Positions 25,837 to 34,109 of a DNA stretch of 64,000 bases are shown piece by piece. The stretch is from contig NZ_ARQJ01000030.1 of NCBI RefSeq assembly GCF_000385175.1, forward strand, positions 1 through 64,000, given 5' to 3'. The notes under the pieces are model-generated. The model made no database searches. It had not been told where the DNA came from and saw only the letters and a list, made by a program, of their open reading frames with translations. Every line of letters starts with the position of its first letter. The stretch's first letter is position 1. The position numbers were made by a program, and so were the translations under genes. The DNA comes from Salinicoccus albus DSM 19776. Lineage in GTDB: Bacteria; Bacillota; Bacilli; Staphylococcales; Salinicoccaceae.

Positions 25837-26943
25837 CTAACTATAATCTTTTTTGGATACCGTGAAAGACTCTACAGTTTCACGATTCACGGTATAGCCG
25901 ATACCTGCTGATTCGGGGACATTGATACAGCCATCGTCAGCAATGACCTCAGGTTCAATAATATCTTTTTCCCAGTAACGGCTGGAACTGGCTGTGTCCC
26001 CAGGGAGGGTGAAATTAGGTAATGACGTCAACGCAACGTTGTGAGAACGTCCGATACCTGATTCCAGCATGCCGCCGCACCATACAGGAATATCATGCTG
26101 CTGACAATAGTCATGAATCTTCTTCGCTTCAGTCAGTCCGCCCACGCGCCCAATTTTAATATTAATGATTCCGGCGCTGCCCAGTTCAACCGCTTTGCGT
26201 GTGTCCTCCAGAGAATGAATGCTTTCATCCAGACAAATCGGCGTCTGCAGTTCTTTCTGCAGCCTGGCATGATCGATAATATCGTCTGAGGCTAACGGCT
26301 GTTCAATCATCATCAGATCGAATTCATCCAGCTGTTTCAACAAGTCGATGTCTTTGAGGCGGTAAGCGGAATTGGCATCTGCCATAATTTCTGTGTCTGG
26401 GAAATTTTTACGCAGTGTCCGCATCACATCAATATCCCAGCCCGGTTTGATCTTCACTTTGATCCGTTTGTATCCTTCATTGATGAAACCGCGGGCGGTG
26501 CTGACCAATGTATCGACGGAGTCCTGTATGCCGATGCTGATTCCCACTTCAACCCTGTCGTTGGTTCCGCCCAGGGCACTGGCCAGCGACTGGTTCGTCT
26601 GTTGCGCGTAAATATCCCACACAGCTCCTTCCAGTGTTGATTTTGCCATATTGTTCTTACGTATCGCAGCAAAGATCTCATTCACCTTATTCGGATGACT
26701 GATCTCTTTATCCAAAATAAGGGGAATCAGAAATTCTTCCAGCATGTGCCAATTGGTCTGCAACGTTTCTTCGTTATACCATGGTGCATTGAAAGCCACA
26801 GATTCTCCCCAGCCGACGGTGCCATCTTCCTCTTTTGCTTCCAGCAGCAGAAAATCTTTATCTGTAAAAGTGCCGAAACTTGTTGTAAACGGGGACTTCA
26901 ATTTCATCCGTAAATGTCTTATCGTAATATCAGTAATTTTCAT
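25837..26943 (-). CDS. N-succinylamino acid racemase / o-succinylbenzoate synthase-like enolase
   Basis: A 368-residue muconate-lactonizing subgroup enolase. Catalytic residues are all visible: Lys164 and Lys166 (VKIKPG), metal ligands Asp189 (MADANSAY), Glu214 (MIEQPL) and Asp239 (LDESI), and Lys263 (NIKIGRVGG). Such proteins can serve menaquinone synthesis (MenC) or racemise N-succinylamino acids. Here no men gene is near, while an acyltransferase gene overlaps it by one base (TAATG), matching the Geobacillus pathway that converts D- to L-amino acids. GGAGG is nine bases upstream of the ATG. Confidence 0.85.
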   Translation of the reverse strand: MKITDITIRHLRMKLKSPFTTSFGTFTDKDFLLLEAKEEDGTVGWGESVAFNAPWYNEETLQTNWHMLEEFLIPLILDKEISHPNKVNEIFAAIRKNNMAKSTLEGAVWDIYAQQTNQSLASALGGTNDRVEVGISIGIQDSVDTLVSTARGFINEGYKRIKVKIKPGWDIDVMRTLRKNFPDTEIMADANSAYRLKDIDLLKQLDEFDLMMIEQPLASDDIIDHARLQKELQTPICLDESIHSLEDTRKAVELGSAGIINIKIGRVGGLTEAKKIHDYCQQHDIPVWCGGMLESGIGRSHNVALTSLPNFTLPGDTASSSRYWEKDIIEPEVIADDGCINVPESAGIGYTVNRETVESFTVSKKDYS

Positions 26944-27755
26944 TATTGTTTTCCTCCAAGTTCCAATGTGTCTGTTCTAACAAAAATATACTCGCCGCAA
27001 TGTTCAAGCACATTCAGGCGGACCGCTGCATAACCTGCATTAAACAATTCCTGGCACACTTTGCGGGTCTTGAGCCTCCAGTCCAAAGCAATTGCATGAT
27101 TCTGCTGCTTCAACCCTTGGAAATCCTTGGGGACGAGCAGTGCATAAACATCATTGCCGGATATGCTGACTTCTTTATCCGTGAACTCCGGCTGGCTGGA
27201 TCCGTTCCATTGAATACCATTTAATCGGGCCGCATGTTCAGTTCCGGGCAGCTGTTTTTCCACTACATGAGGGCTTCTCAGGAACCAGTGAATTTCAAAA
27301 CGGTCAGAAGGCATGTCTTTGTTCAAGCTGTCCTTCATCTCTCCATAGGTGTTCTCAACATAAGTATTACAGATACCGTTCAGTTTCGTCAGATTCAAAT
27401 AAGCATTTCGTGTTTCAAGTGGATCGAAGGTCCAGTGCATTTCGTCATAGCCTTTGTCGATCGCTGTCTGACGCTGGGTCTGTTTTAATTTTTCACCAAT
27501 CTTACGTGAACGGTAGCGCGGGTCAATGCCGAGCATATGGGAACATAAATAACTGTTGCCATCTCTGAAACCGGCAAAACCATAGCTGAAACCGATCAAT
27601 TGACCTTCATCAAAAGCACCGAGCATTATACCGCCATTTTTAACGGCAGTCAGTGTCTGATGGGTGGGGATCGGATCCATCCCCCATATTTTACGCTCCA
27701 TCTTTCCTATCTCCGCCAGTTCATCCATTGTCTTTAATTTCCGAATGTCTATCAT
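26943..27755 (-). CDS. GNAT acyltransferase, probable N-succinyltransferase for D-amino acids
   Basis: A 270-residue protein with a GNAT domain in its first half: [20 protein letters not shown] is the acetyl/succinyl-CoA-binding motif A. The second half, including LDPRLTR-like segments, is specific to a subfamily often found beside N-succinylamino acid racemase. It is the first gene of the three-gene operon and overlaps the racemase start. In the Geobacillus kaustophilus pathway the equivalent enzyme succinylates D-amino acids before racemisation. Start at the ATG with GAGGT seven bases upstream. The desuccinylase that would complete the route is not adjacent. Confidence 0.8.
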   Translation of the reverse strand: MIDIRKLKTMDELAEIGKMERKIWGMDPIPTHQTLTAVKNGGIMLGAFDEGQLIGFSYGFAGFRDGNSYLCSHMLGIDPRYRSRKIGEKLKQTQRQTAIDKGYDEMHWTFDPLETRNAYLNLTKLNGICNTYVENTYGEMKDSLNKDMPSDRFEIHWFLRSPHVVEKQLPGTEHAARLNGIQWNGSSQPEFTDKEVSISGNDVYALLVPKDFQGLKQQNHAIALDWRLKTRKVCQELFNAGYAAVRLNVLEHCGEYIFVRTDTLELGGKQ

Positions 27756-27877
27756 ATATATACCTCTTTTGTACACTTTAAAGCTAAACTATTAAGAAAA
27801 GATAACATAAATGTATTTAGAAAACAATAAAAGTTCTGACAAATAAGGATAGGCAGATACCAATCAAAAATAAATAA

Positions 27878-27964
27878 ACAGCAGCGAATGCAACGGTGAA
27901 ATCTGCTGTAGAAAAACTGGATGAACAGGTGATCGCAGAATGGCTGAAGCAGAATATAAAGTAA
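27878..27964 (+). pseudogene. orphan C-terminal gene fragment
   Basis: Twenty-eight codons opened by a stop at 27875-27877, with no start, reading TVKSAVEKLDEQVIAEWLKQ before TAA 27962-27964. A terminator hairpin begins at the stop codon, as expected at the end of a once-complete gene. Family not recognised. Confidence 0.35.
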
Positions 27965-27990
27965 TATCCCCCGGCTTGCCGGGGGATATT
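27963..27990. terminator. GC-rich hairpin terminator
   Basis: AATATCCCCCGG / CCGGGGGATATT with a four-base loop. It is downstream of the orphan fragment and 58 bases past the SDR gene on the other strand. Confidence 0.75.
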
Positions 27991-28008
27991 TAGTAACTTA
28001 AGTCTTAA

Positions 28009-28030
28009 AGAAGCTGTTGAAACGGCTTCT
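28009..28030 (-). terminator. hairpin after the first SDR gene
   Basis: AGAAGC/GCTTCT arms with a 10-base loop, followed on the minus strand by TTTAAG. Weak but correctly placed. Confidence 0.45.
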
Positions 28031-28048
28031 GATCTTCAGTTAAATCGT

Positions 28049-28792
28049 TTATGCACTGTTACCGCCATCAATCGGGATGACTGAACCGGTGATATAAGCG
28101 GCATTCTTACTCAGCAGGAAAGCCACGATTTCAGCAATTTCTGCCGGTTCACCCTGACGTTTCATCGGGATTCCTGCTTCAATCTGTTTTTGTCTTTCGG
28201 GATCGATATTATCGATAATAGGTGTTTTGATGCTCCCCGGCGCAATGGCATTGATTCGGATATTCTGATCTGCATATTCCCTGGCGACACTCTTTGTGAC
28301 ACCAATCACACCGTGCTTGGACGCCGAGTAGGTGCTTAAGCCTTCCACACCATCCAGGCCGGAGCCTGAGGCGGTATTGACGATGACTCCGCCGCCGTTA
28401 TCGAGCATCGCTTTAATGACGTACTTCAAACCATACATGACGCCTTTCAGATTGATGTCAATGGTACCGCTGATCTGTTCGATCGATTGCTCTGCGATGT
28501 TCGCCGTATCGCCGACGATTCCTGCATTATTGAAGAAAAAATCGATTTTGCCGAATCGATCCACTGCGGCATCCACATAATTTCTGACATCATCCGGAAA
28601 CGTCACATCCGCTTTGATGAATATACTGTTCTGATTGTTCTGCCTGATCTGGGCAGCCGTTTCTTCACCTTTTTCCTCATTCATATCAACCACAGCAACA
28701 TCAGCGCCCAAATCTGCAATTTTCAATGCTGCCGCTTTGCCCATACCGCTGGCGGCACCGGTGACAATTGCCGTCTTGCCATCGAACCTCAT
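28049..28792 (-). CDS. short-chain dehydrogenase/reductase
   Basis: A 247-residue classical SDR. Cofactor motif TGAASGMG at 11-18, NNAG near 90, catalytic YSASK near residue 153 and the C-terminal PIDGG. An acidic residue after beta-2 (VVDMNEE) favours NAD(H). AAGGAG precedes the ATG. It is monocistronic between terminators. Substrate cannot be read from sequence; resemblance is to the FabG/glucose-dehydrogenase-like group. Confidence 0.88.
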   Translation of the reverse strand: MRFDGKTAIVTGAASGMGKAAALKIADLGADVAVVDMNEEKGEETAAQIRQNNQNSIFIKADVTFPDDVRNYVDAAVDRFGKIDFFFNNAGIVGDTANIAEQSIEQISGTIDINLKGVMYGLKYVIKAMLDNGGGVIVNTASGSGLDGVEGLSTYSASKHGVIGVTKSVAREYADQNIRINAIAPGSIKTPIIDNIDPERQKQIEAGIPMKRQGEPAEIAEIVAFLLSKNAAYITGSVIPIDGGNSA

Positions 28793-28932
28793 TGGATATC
28801 TGCTCCTTTCAGATCATTATCGCTTATATGTATGATAAGTCCTGGCTTCAGCTGACCGCAAATATTTCATACTTTCGAAGATGCCTGAAGTTTTTATATA
28901 ATTACAATGATGGAAGGCTTCAGGATATAAAA

Positions 28933-28960
28933 AGAACCGCCGATCAACTTCGGCGGTTCT
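28933..28960 (-). terminator. terminator of the second SDR gene
   Basis: AGAACCGCCGA / TCGGCGGTTCT, an 11-bp perfect stem with a six-base loop, 17 bases after the stop codon; A/T-rich on both sides. Confidence 0.8.
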
Positions 28961-28976
28961 GATATTTTTCACTGTT

Positions 28977-29723
28977 TTACCAAGGCTGGGTGGTCGGTCC
29001 AATGGTAAATTCAGTCACATTGGTATCTTCCGGCTGATCAATAGCAAATGCAACCACATTGGCTACGCGATCCGGGCCGATTTGGTACTGGTCGTACATC
29101 TGCTGTGCGCCTTCTGAAGTCTGTTCGTCCGTAATTGTTTCAAGGAGTTCCGTCTTGATTGCTGCCGGATAGATTGTTGCTGTTCTGATATTTGTGCCTT
29201 CCTGTGCGGATTCTATACGCAGCACTTCCATCAGGTCCCGTACAGCCCATTTTGTGGCACCGTAAACGCCTCCGCCCGGATAAGCTTTTAGCCCCGCGAC
29301 GGAAGAAGTCGTCACCACATGACCGGATTTTTGCGCTTTAAATTCTGGAAGTATCGCTTCTAAGCCGTTTAGCACACCTTTCAAGTTGACATCGACCATC
29401 CGGTCCCACTCGTCACTTTTTAGTTCAGAGAGTGGGGAGTTTGGCATTAGACCCGCATTTAAGAATATGACGTCTACTTTGCCGAATTCATTTTTTGCCA
29501 GTTCAACAATCTTTTTGTTATCTTCTGCATCGGTTACATCCATCACCTGGTAGACGGCTTTTCCACCTTCCTGGGAGATACTTTCTGCCAGTGTTTTCAA
29601 ATTCTCCTCACGACGTGCGCCCAATACAACTTTTGCGCCTTTAGATGCTAGTAATTTGGCGGTGACTTCACCGATTCCAGACGAAGCCCCGGTAATGATA
29701 ACTACTTTGTCTTGAATTGCCAT
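28977..29723 (-). CDS. short-chain dehydrogenase, YdfG/serine-dehydrogenase-like
   Basis: A 248-residue classical SDR with TGASSGIG at 11-18, LNAGLMP, catalytic Ser in TTSSVAG and YGATK. An Arg-rich stretch after beta-2 (GARREENL) favours NADP(H). Its C-terminus (TEFTIGPTTQPW) is typical of YdfG-like oxidoreductases acting on small hydroxy acids or carbonyls. AGGAGTG precedes the ATG. A MerR-type promoter with a 19-base spacer lies upstream, suggesting induction by a thiol-reactive or aldehyde stress; that regulator is not in the window. Confidence 0.88.
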   Translation of the reverse strand: MAIQDKVVIITGASSGIGEVTAKLLASKGAKVVLGARREENLKTLAESISQEGGKAVYQVMDVTDAEDNKKIVELAKNEFGKVDVIFLNAGLMPNSPLSELKSDEWDRMVDVNLKGVLNGLEAILPEFKAQKSGHVVTTSSVAGLKAYPGGGVYGATKWAVRDLMEVLRIESAQEGTNIRTATIYPAAIKTELLETITDEQTSEGAQQMYDQYQIGPDRVANVVAFAIDQPEDTNVTEFTIGPTTQPW

Positions 29724-29845
29724 AGTAGAAACACTCCTTCATCAAATAATTTTGAAGAGAATACAGTATTATCGGATTCAAATATGATTGAGACTGAAAT
29801 GACAGCCCGCCGATTGAGTCCTTAACTTTTCCTCTTATAAATTTA

Positions 29846-29876
29846 AGTATAAATCTTAGAGTTGACTCGAGGTCAA
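29846..29876 (-). promoter_or_regulatory. MerR-type promoter of the SDR gene
   Basis: On the minus strand TTGACC (29876-29871) and TATACT (29851-29846) are separated by 19 bases, the long spacer typical of MerR-family promoters. The spacer holds a dyad of the AdhR/NmlR type (CTCGAG-tcaa-CTCTAAG). The overlapping GTTGAC-TCGAG-GTCAAC is itself a perfect 6-bp dyad. Confidence 0.6.
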
Positions 29877-29881
29877 CATTT

Positions 29882-30055
29882 TTGATTGATTATAAGGTCA
29901 CTCAAAGCGGGGATATCTCTGAGGACTTCGCCAAAAATCAATTGGGGGAAGTAAATCCCATGTCATATGAAGAAAAAGCAGTGCTCACCGAAAGATCTTA
30001 TCTGGGGATTGTTACATTCGTATACTTCTGGCAGCCAGTTGTGCTGAGTTTTTAA
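29882..30055 (+). pseudogene. possible gene remnant
   Basis: An open stretch of 57 codons ending at TAA 30053-30055, with protein-like sequence (TQSGDISEDFAKNQLGEVNP, then LGIVTFVYFWQPVVLSF). A possible internal start is the ATG at 29960 behind GGGGGAAG, giving 31 residues. It runs out of promoter DNA upstream, so it is probably the tail of a deleted gene. The rest of the 381-base interval 29724-30104 holds the MerR-type promoter and a terminator. Confidence 0.3.
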
Positions 30056-30069
30056 TACAGAGACAAAAA

Positions 30070-30096
30070 GGCTATGTCGAACTTATCGACATAGCC
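30070..30096 (-). terminator. terminator of the AraC-type gene
   Basis: GGCTATGTCGA / TCGACATAGCC with a five-base loop; on the minus strand it is followed by TTTTT. Nine bases past the stop codon. Confidence 0.85.
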
Positions 30097-30104
30097 CTCT
30101 GTAT

Positions 30105-30974
30105 TTAATCATGGGATTTCTTCACAGGCAGCCATATTTCACTGTAGGCGTAATCCGCTTTTTCTTCATCCATGATTGTGAATGAGAAGGAAGGTTCATC
30201 GACAATGTCATAATCGGATGACGGCAGCCATTCTGAATGGGTGCGTGCCATCGTATTCTGCATGGTGGACGGGAATTCGCCTTCGTTAGGGAAGACGGCC
30301 CAAGAATGTGCATCGACGCTGACTGTATCCAAAATCGGATTGATATCATTTTCTGTCGTCAGCACTCCGATGACATGGGTCAGGCCCCCTTCTTCCTTCA
30401 AGAAGTTTTCATCCGCGTCATATGAGACATTGATGATCTGCTTCGGTGGTATATTCTGCAGTTTGTGCATCTCGGCCTTCTGTTCGTCCGTGATGCGTTC
30501 AGCCAGATTCTCAATCGCGGGATTGACTCCTTCAAACTGCATGGGGACCCTTGCTTTGATGCCGGCAATATTGAACGCCGGCATGTCTACAATTTTGACT
30601 TCCATATTTTCTCCTCCTCTGACATCGATATAGAATGAAAGTTTTGGAAAGGAAATGAGGGTGTGTGTTTTATAAACGTCAGAGGGCAGATAACCGCTCC
30701 AAGACTTGAACGCTCTCGAAAAACCATCAATGGAATGGTAGGCGTATTTGAACGCGGTCTCCGTCACGCTGCTGCCGTTCACCAGGTCCTGATTTGCCTG
30801 CGACAGCTTCCGCTTTTTAATATATTCACTGAGCGGGATGCCAGTGATGTACAGGAATATTCTGCGGAAATGGTAATCCGATTCCCCGATATACTCAGCC
30901 ACTTCATTGATTTTAAGATCATCTTCCAGATGGTCTTCGATAAATTCAATGACATCATTCAACGTTTTAAGCAT
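30105..30974 (-). CDS. AraC-family regulator with GyrI-like effector domain
   Basis: A 289-residue transcription factor. The N-terminal 100 residues carry two HTH motifs (INEVAEYIGESDYHFRRIF and VTETAFKYAYHSIDGFSRAF), followed by a GyrI/SOUL-like small-molecule-binding domain (about 125-285). This arrangement is that of Rob/SoxS-like multidrug-type regulators in Gram-positives. The ATG at 30974 has GGAGG five bases upstream. Single gene with its own terminator; target genes unknown. Confidence 0.87.
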   Translation of the reverse strand: MLKTLNDVIEFIEDHLEDDLKINEVAEYIGESDYHFRRIFLYITGIPLSEYIKKRKLSQANQDLVNGSSVTETAFKYAYHSIDGFSRAFKSWSGYLPSDVYKTHTLISFPKLSFYIDVRGGENMEVKIVDMPAFNIAGIKARVPMQFEGVNPAIENLAERITDEQKAEMHKLQNIPPKQIINVSYDADENFLKEEGGLTHVIGVLTTENDINPILDTVSVDAHSWAVFPNEGEFPSTMQNTMARTHSEWLPSSDYDIVDEPSFSFTIMDEEKADYAYSEIWLPVKKSHD

Positions 30975-31093
30975 CATTGCCTCCGTCCTTTCACTCACTA
31001 TCTTACACGGTGTTCAGAGCCAAAACTCGATATTTTCCGGATGATTTTAGTCGGTGAAGTTAAATTCATTACTAAATCTCTCGCTTCAATATT

Positions 31094-32581
31094 TCACTCA
31101 TACTCAGGAATATTATTATCATTGGATTTTGTTGTAGTCAGAGTCGCTGCAACCATCGTAATCATTGATATAAGCACACCCATACCCGCGGCCGCAAATG
31201 GATTTGACACATCGAGCAGGAAGGGCAGATAGATGACCCAGTATGAAATGGTGCCGGCGATTAATGAGATGACGGCTGATTTCCTATTTGCTCTTTTCCA
31301 GAGTGTGCCTATGACCAGCGGCCCGGCTGTTGCTGATACGATGCCCCCGATGCCGATCCACATGAAAATGGAGAGGAATTCTGGAGGATCCCAGGCAACA
31401 ATACCTGCAAGTATGAGAAATAGGAATGTTGAGTATCGACTGATCAGCAGCTCATATTTCTCAGCTTTTTCGCTGCTGATATTTATCTTTGGTACAATGG
31501 ACAGTCTGAAAATGTCATTAGCCAAAATCTGGGTCAGGGAAACCACCAGCCCGTCAGATGTGGACATCACTGCTGACAGCACTGCAACAGCAAGGAATGC
31601 AGCGATAAACGGTGGGAATATTTCAGTGAACAATGTAGGGATTACTGCATCCGCTCTGATTTCGAGCCCCGGATCCAGTACTGCAATGCCCAGCATGCCG
31701 CCTAACCCCATCAGGGGCATGATTGTAGCAAAAATAGTGGTGAACATCAGCAGTTGTTTCAGGTTTTTATTTGAGCGCACCGCCATAAATTTATTGCCCA
31801 AGTGAGGCTGGATGGCAAAAGGCAGGTGGGCGATTAACAGAAGTATAACGAGCCATAAATTACCATAGGTTTCATTTCCGGGTATAAAAAGCTGTCCGAA
31901 ATGCCCTTCAGGTCTTCTGTCCGTAATCAGGCTGATCATATCTCCGAATCCGCCGTCAACACCTACGGCAAAAGTAAAGCAAATGACGACAATTAAAGAA
32001 ATAATTAACATTAAACCGCCCTGGACAGCATCAGTCATTATATCAGAATGAGAGCCGCCGACGAACACATAGATGCCAATAACGACAATTGTAATAATAA
32101 TGCCGGCCCGGTAATCAATGCCCATCATAATTTGGAACATTGTGGCTGCAGCTACTAATTGGGAAATGACATAGAAAATTAACAGTATGGATATTACCGC
32201 GAGGATCCCTCTTAAAAAATTGCTGTTGTACCGGTTGCCTATAAATTCAGGAATTGTCCGTGTCCCCAATCTGTCTCCATACTCTTTGATTGATTTGGCG
32301 AAAAATAACATACCAAAAACAGTTGCGACAGGGTAGAGCAGGGGATACCATAGTGACGGCGCACCCAAATCATATGCCAGGCCGGGCATCCCCATAAAGG
32401 TAGAACCGCTGGCGATTCCGGCACTGATTACTAAAGCAATCGTAATGGGACCATAGCTGGATCTTGCTGTTGCGAAGTCATCACTGGTATGTGTTTTTTT
32501 CATACCCAGGTAACCAAAAAACAGCATCATCCCGATAAATAGTATAATAAAAATCCATGACCAGATCTCTACGCTATTCAT
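31094..32581 (-). CDS. sodium:solute symporter (SSS family)
   Basis: A 495-residue Na+-coupled transporter with about 13 helices. SSS hallmarks: SAGIASGSTFMGMPGLAY near 55-72, GTRTIPEFIGNRYNS near 105-120, and AVLSAVMSTSDGLVVSLTQILANDIF near 340-365, which matches the family Na+-binding helix. It is the last gene of an operon with a LacI repressor and a HisD-like dehydrogenase, so it probably imports the dehydrogenase's substrate. Its ATG overlaps the stop of a 36-residue membrane peptide gene (ATGA). Confidence 0.9.
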   Translation of the reverse strand: MNSVEIWSWIFIILFIGMMLFFGYLGMKKTHTSDDFATARSSYGPITIALVISAGIASGSTFMGMPGLAYDLGAPSLWYPLLYPVATVFGMLFFAKSIKEYGDRLGTRTIPEFIGNRYNSNFLRGILAVISILLIFYVISQLVAAATMFQIMMGIDYRAGIIITIVVIGIYVFVGGSHSDIMTDAVQGGLMLIISLIVVICFTFAVGVDGGFGDMISLITDRRPEGHFGQLFIPGNETYGNLWLVILLLIAHLPFAIQPHLGNKFMAVRSNKNLKQLLMFTTIFATIMPLMGLGGMLGIAVLDPGLEIRADAVIPTLFTEIFPPFIAAFLAVAVLSAVMSTSDGLVVSLTQILANDIFRLSIVPKINISSEKAEKYELLISRYSTFLFLILAGIVAWDPPEFLSIFMWIGIGGIVSATAGPLVIGTLWKRANRKSAVISLIAGTISYWVIYLPFLLDVSNPFAAAGMGVLISMITMVAATLTTTKSNDNNIPEYE

Positions 32582-32688
32582 TGATCAGCCCCCCTTTTGT
32601 CATCCAAGAATGATGTCTTGAATAATATAATGTACATCGTGACCCAAGTGACCAGATTTACGGCAAGTATTATATACAGAAATGTCAT
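32578..32688 (-). CDS. 36-residue single-helix membrane peptide, symporter accessory subunit
   Basis: A short ORF below usual annotation length: one hydrophobic helix (FLYIILAVNLVTWVTMYIIL), then a charged tail ending KRGADQ. It has an AGGGGA site nine bases before its ATG, its stop overlaps the symporter start by ATGA, and it sits six bases after the preceding gene. Many SSS transporters have such a small companion subunit (YhdT with PanF is one example). Coupling and placement support a real gene. Confidence 0.75.
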   Translation of the reverse strand: MTFLYIILAVNLVTWVTMYIILFKTSFLDDKRGADQ

Positions 32689-32694
32689 CGAACT

Positions 32695-33120
32695 TCATCC
32701 CCTTCTCATCATTTCCAGTAATTGATCATTACTTTTTAATTTTCTTTGCTGACCGCTCGGCTCTTCGTATAATATATATTCTTTATCCTTTTGAATAATA
32801 TGGTAGGGAATATATATCAAGTAATCATTAATCATGTCTATGTCCGGGAAACTCCATATTTTCTTTTTATATACATAATGATGACGCAATAAATCGTATC
32901 CTTCTTTTTCAATATCATAGTGGGTAGATACAGGCAGGGTGCGGGGATATTTTGGGATTTTATAGTCCTCATAAGAAAAATCACTAAAAGAAGTTGCTCT
33001 GTCCAGCAAACTGGTCCCCAGATAATGTTTGATTGTTCTTCTCCCTGAAAACGGAAGCGGCTTATAATTTACCATCCATTCAGATATGAGCACAGGCAGA
33101 TTGAATTTAATTGTATCCAT
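32695..33120 (-). CDS. uncharacterised protein in the HisD-like/SSS operon
   Basis: A 141-residue soluble protein I do not recognise. It begins MDTIKFNLPVLISEW, is rich in Tyr, Lys and Pro, and has no membrane segment, signal peptide or catalytic motif I can name. Its ATG is one base after the LacI stop codon, so it is co-translated; the longer upstream frame overlaps LacI and is unlikely. Position suggests a small catabolic or regulatory partner of the pathway, perhaps an enzyme acting on the transported compound. Confidence 0.75.
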   Translation of the reverse strand: MDTIKFNLPVLISEWMVNYKPLPFSGRRTIKHYLGTSLLDRATSFSDFSYEDYKIPKYPRTLPVSTHYDIEKEGYDLLRHHYVYKKKIWSFPDIDMINDYLIYIPYHIIQKDKEYILYEEPSGQQRKLKSNDQLLEMMRRG

Positions 33121-33121
33121 T

Positions 33122-34099
33122 TTAGACCGTTCCCCGTTCAAATAATTGACATGATAAGGTTTCCTGGATTTCACTGATTTTATCTTCATTAATCATACGA
33201 ATTAAATGCCTGATCGCAATTTCACCTAAATTTTCATCAATGCCAATAGAAGTTAAATTGAATGCACTGTGCTGTAAAGCTTTCGTATTATCTACACCAA
33301 TAATTGCAATGTCTCGTGGAACCTGCAATCCCTTACGGTTTAAGACATCTAATACGATTGAGGCAATCATATCTGTAGTGGCGAAAATGGCAGTCGGACT
33401 GTCAGGCAGGGAGATGATTCTCTCTATTTCTTTTTCTATAACTTCAGGACTTTGAACGGTGATTGAAAAATTGGCGGCATCCACAGGAATATCATGATTT
33501 TGGAGAGCATCCTTAAAACCTGTATATCTCCCATGGAACGTAGACTTCTCAAGTTCTCCGCCCATCCAATGAATGTTCGAATGTCCTTTTGAAATGAAAT
33601 AGTCACCAGCCAGCCAGCCGGCTTGATAATTATCCAGCTCAACAAAATTACCGCCATTCCGGTGTTTTCTATTGAACATGATATATGGAACCCCCAAATT
33701 TTTTAGTTCATCAAAATGTAAACTATTACAATACATTGATGACAAAATAATCCCTTCTGTTTTTTGAGAGAAGACATTATTGTAAAGTGTGTCGTGTTGA
33801 AAATCTTCTTCGAAATAAACGTTAACGCTGAATCCATTATAATAGGCAATATTTATGATTCTCTGTGTGGATTCAACAAAAAAGGGGTTATTTAATGTGC
33901 CTGAAATTAAAGAAATCTGATTCGTATTATTACTCAACAGAGATCTTGCTACAGAATCAGGTCTGTAATTCAGTTCTTTCATTACTTTTTTAACCGTATC
34001 TCTTTTTTCTTTCTTAACAGCCTCCGGGTTATTGATGACCCTGGAGACAGTGGACTGAGACACGCCCGCTTTTTTTGCTATGTCTTTTGAAGATACCAT
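33122..34099 (-). CDS. LacI-family transcriptional repressor
   Basis: A 325-residue repressor. The N-terminal HTH and hinge read SSKDIAKKAGVSQSTVSRVI and NYRPDSVARSLLSN, followed by a periplasmic-binding-protein-like effector domain (about 60-325). It is the second gene in the operon, after the HisD-like dehydrogenase. A LacI-type operator core (AAGCGCTT) lies in the spacer of the operon promoter, so autoregulation with induction by the substrate is likely. GAGGT six bases before the ATG. Confidence 0.9.
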   Translation of the reverse strand: MVSSKDIAKKAGVSQSTVSRVINNPEAVKKEKRDTVKKVMKELNYRPDSVARSLLSNNTNQISLISGTLNNPFFVESTQRIINIAYYNGFSVNVYFEEDFQHDTLYNNVFSQKTEGIILSSMYCNSLHFDELKNLGVPYIMFNRKHRNGGNFVELDNYQAGWLAGDYFISKGHSNIHWMGGELEKSTFHGRYTGFKDALQNHDIPVDAANFSITVQSPEVIEKEIERIISLPDSPTAIFATTDMIASIVLDVLNRKGLQVPRDIAIIGVDNTKALQHSAFNLTSIGIDENLGEIAIRHLIRMINEDKISEIQETLSCQLFERGTV

Positions 34100-34109
34100 G
34101 ATTTACCTC

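Noticed and set aside
25837-26943. menC of menaquinone synthesis
   Set aside because: No men genes adjacent and it overlaps an acyltransferase gene typical of the D-amino acid pathway; dual activity cannot be excluded.
31094-31805. Long open frame on the opposite strand of the symporter gene (31233-31805, plus)
   Set aside because: Antisense shadow of a clear SSS gene; low-complexity Met/Ser/Ala translation without family motifs.
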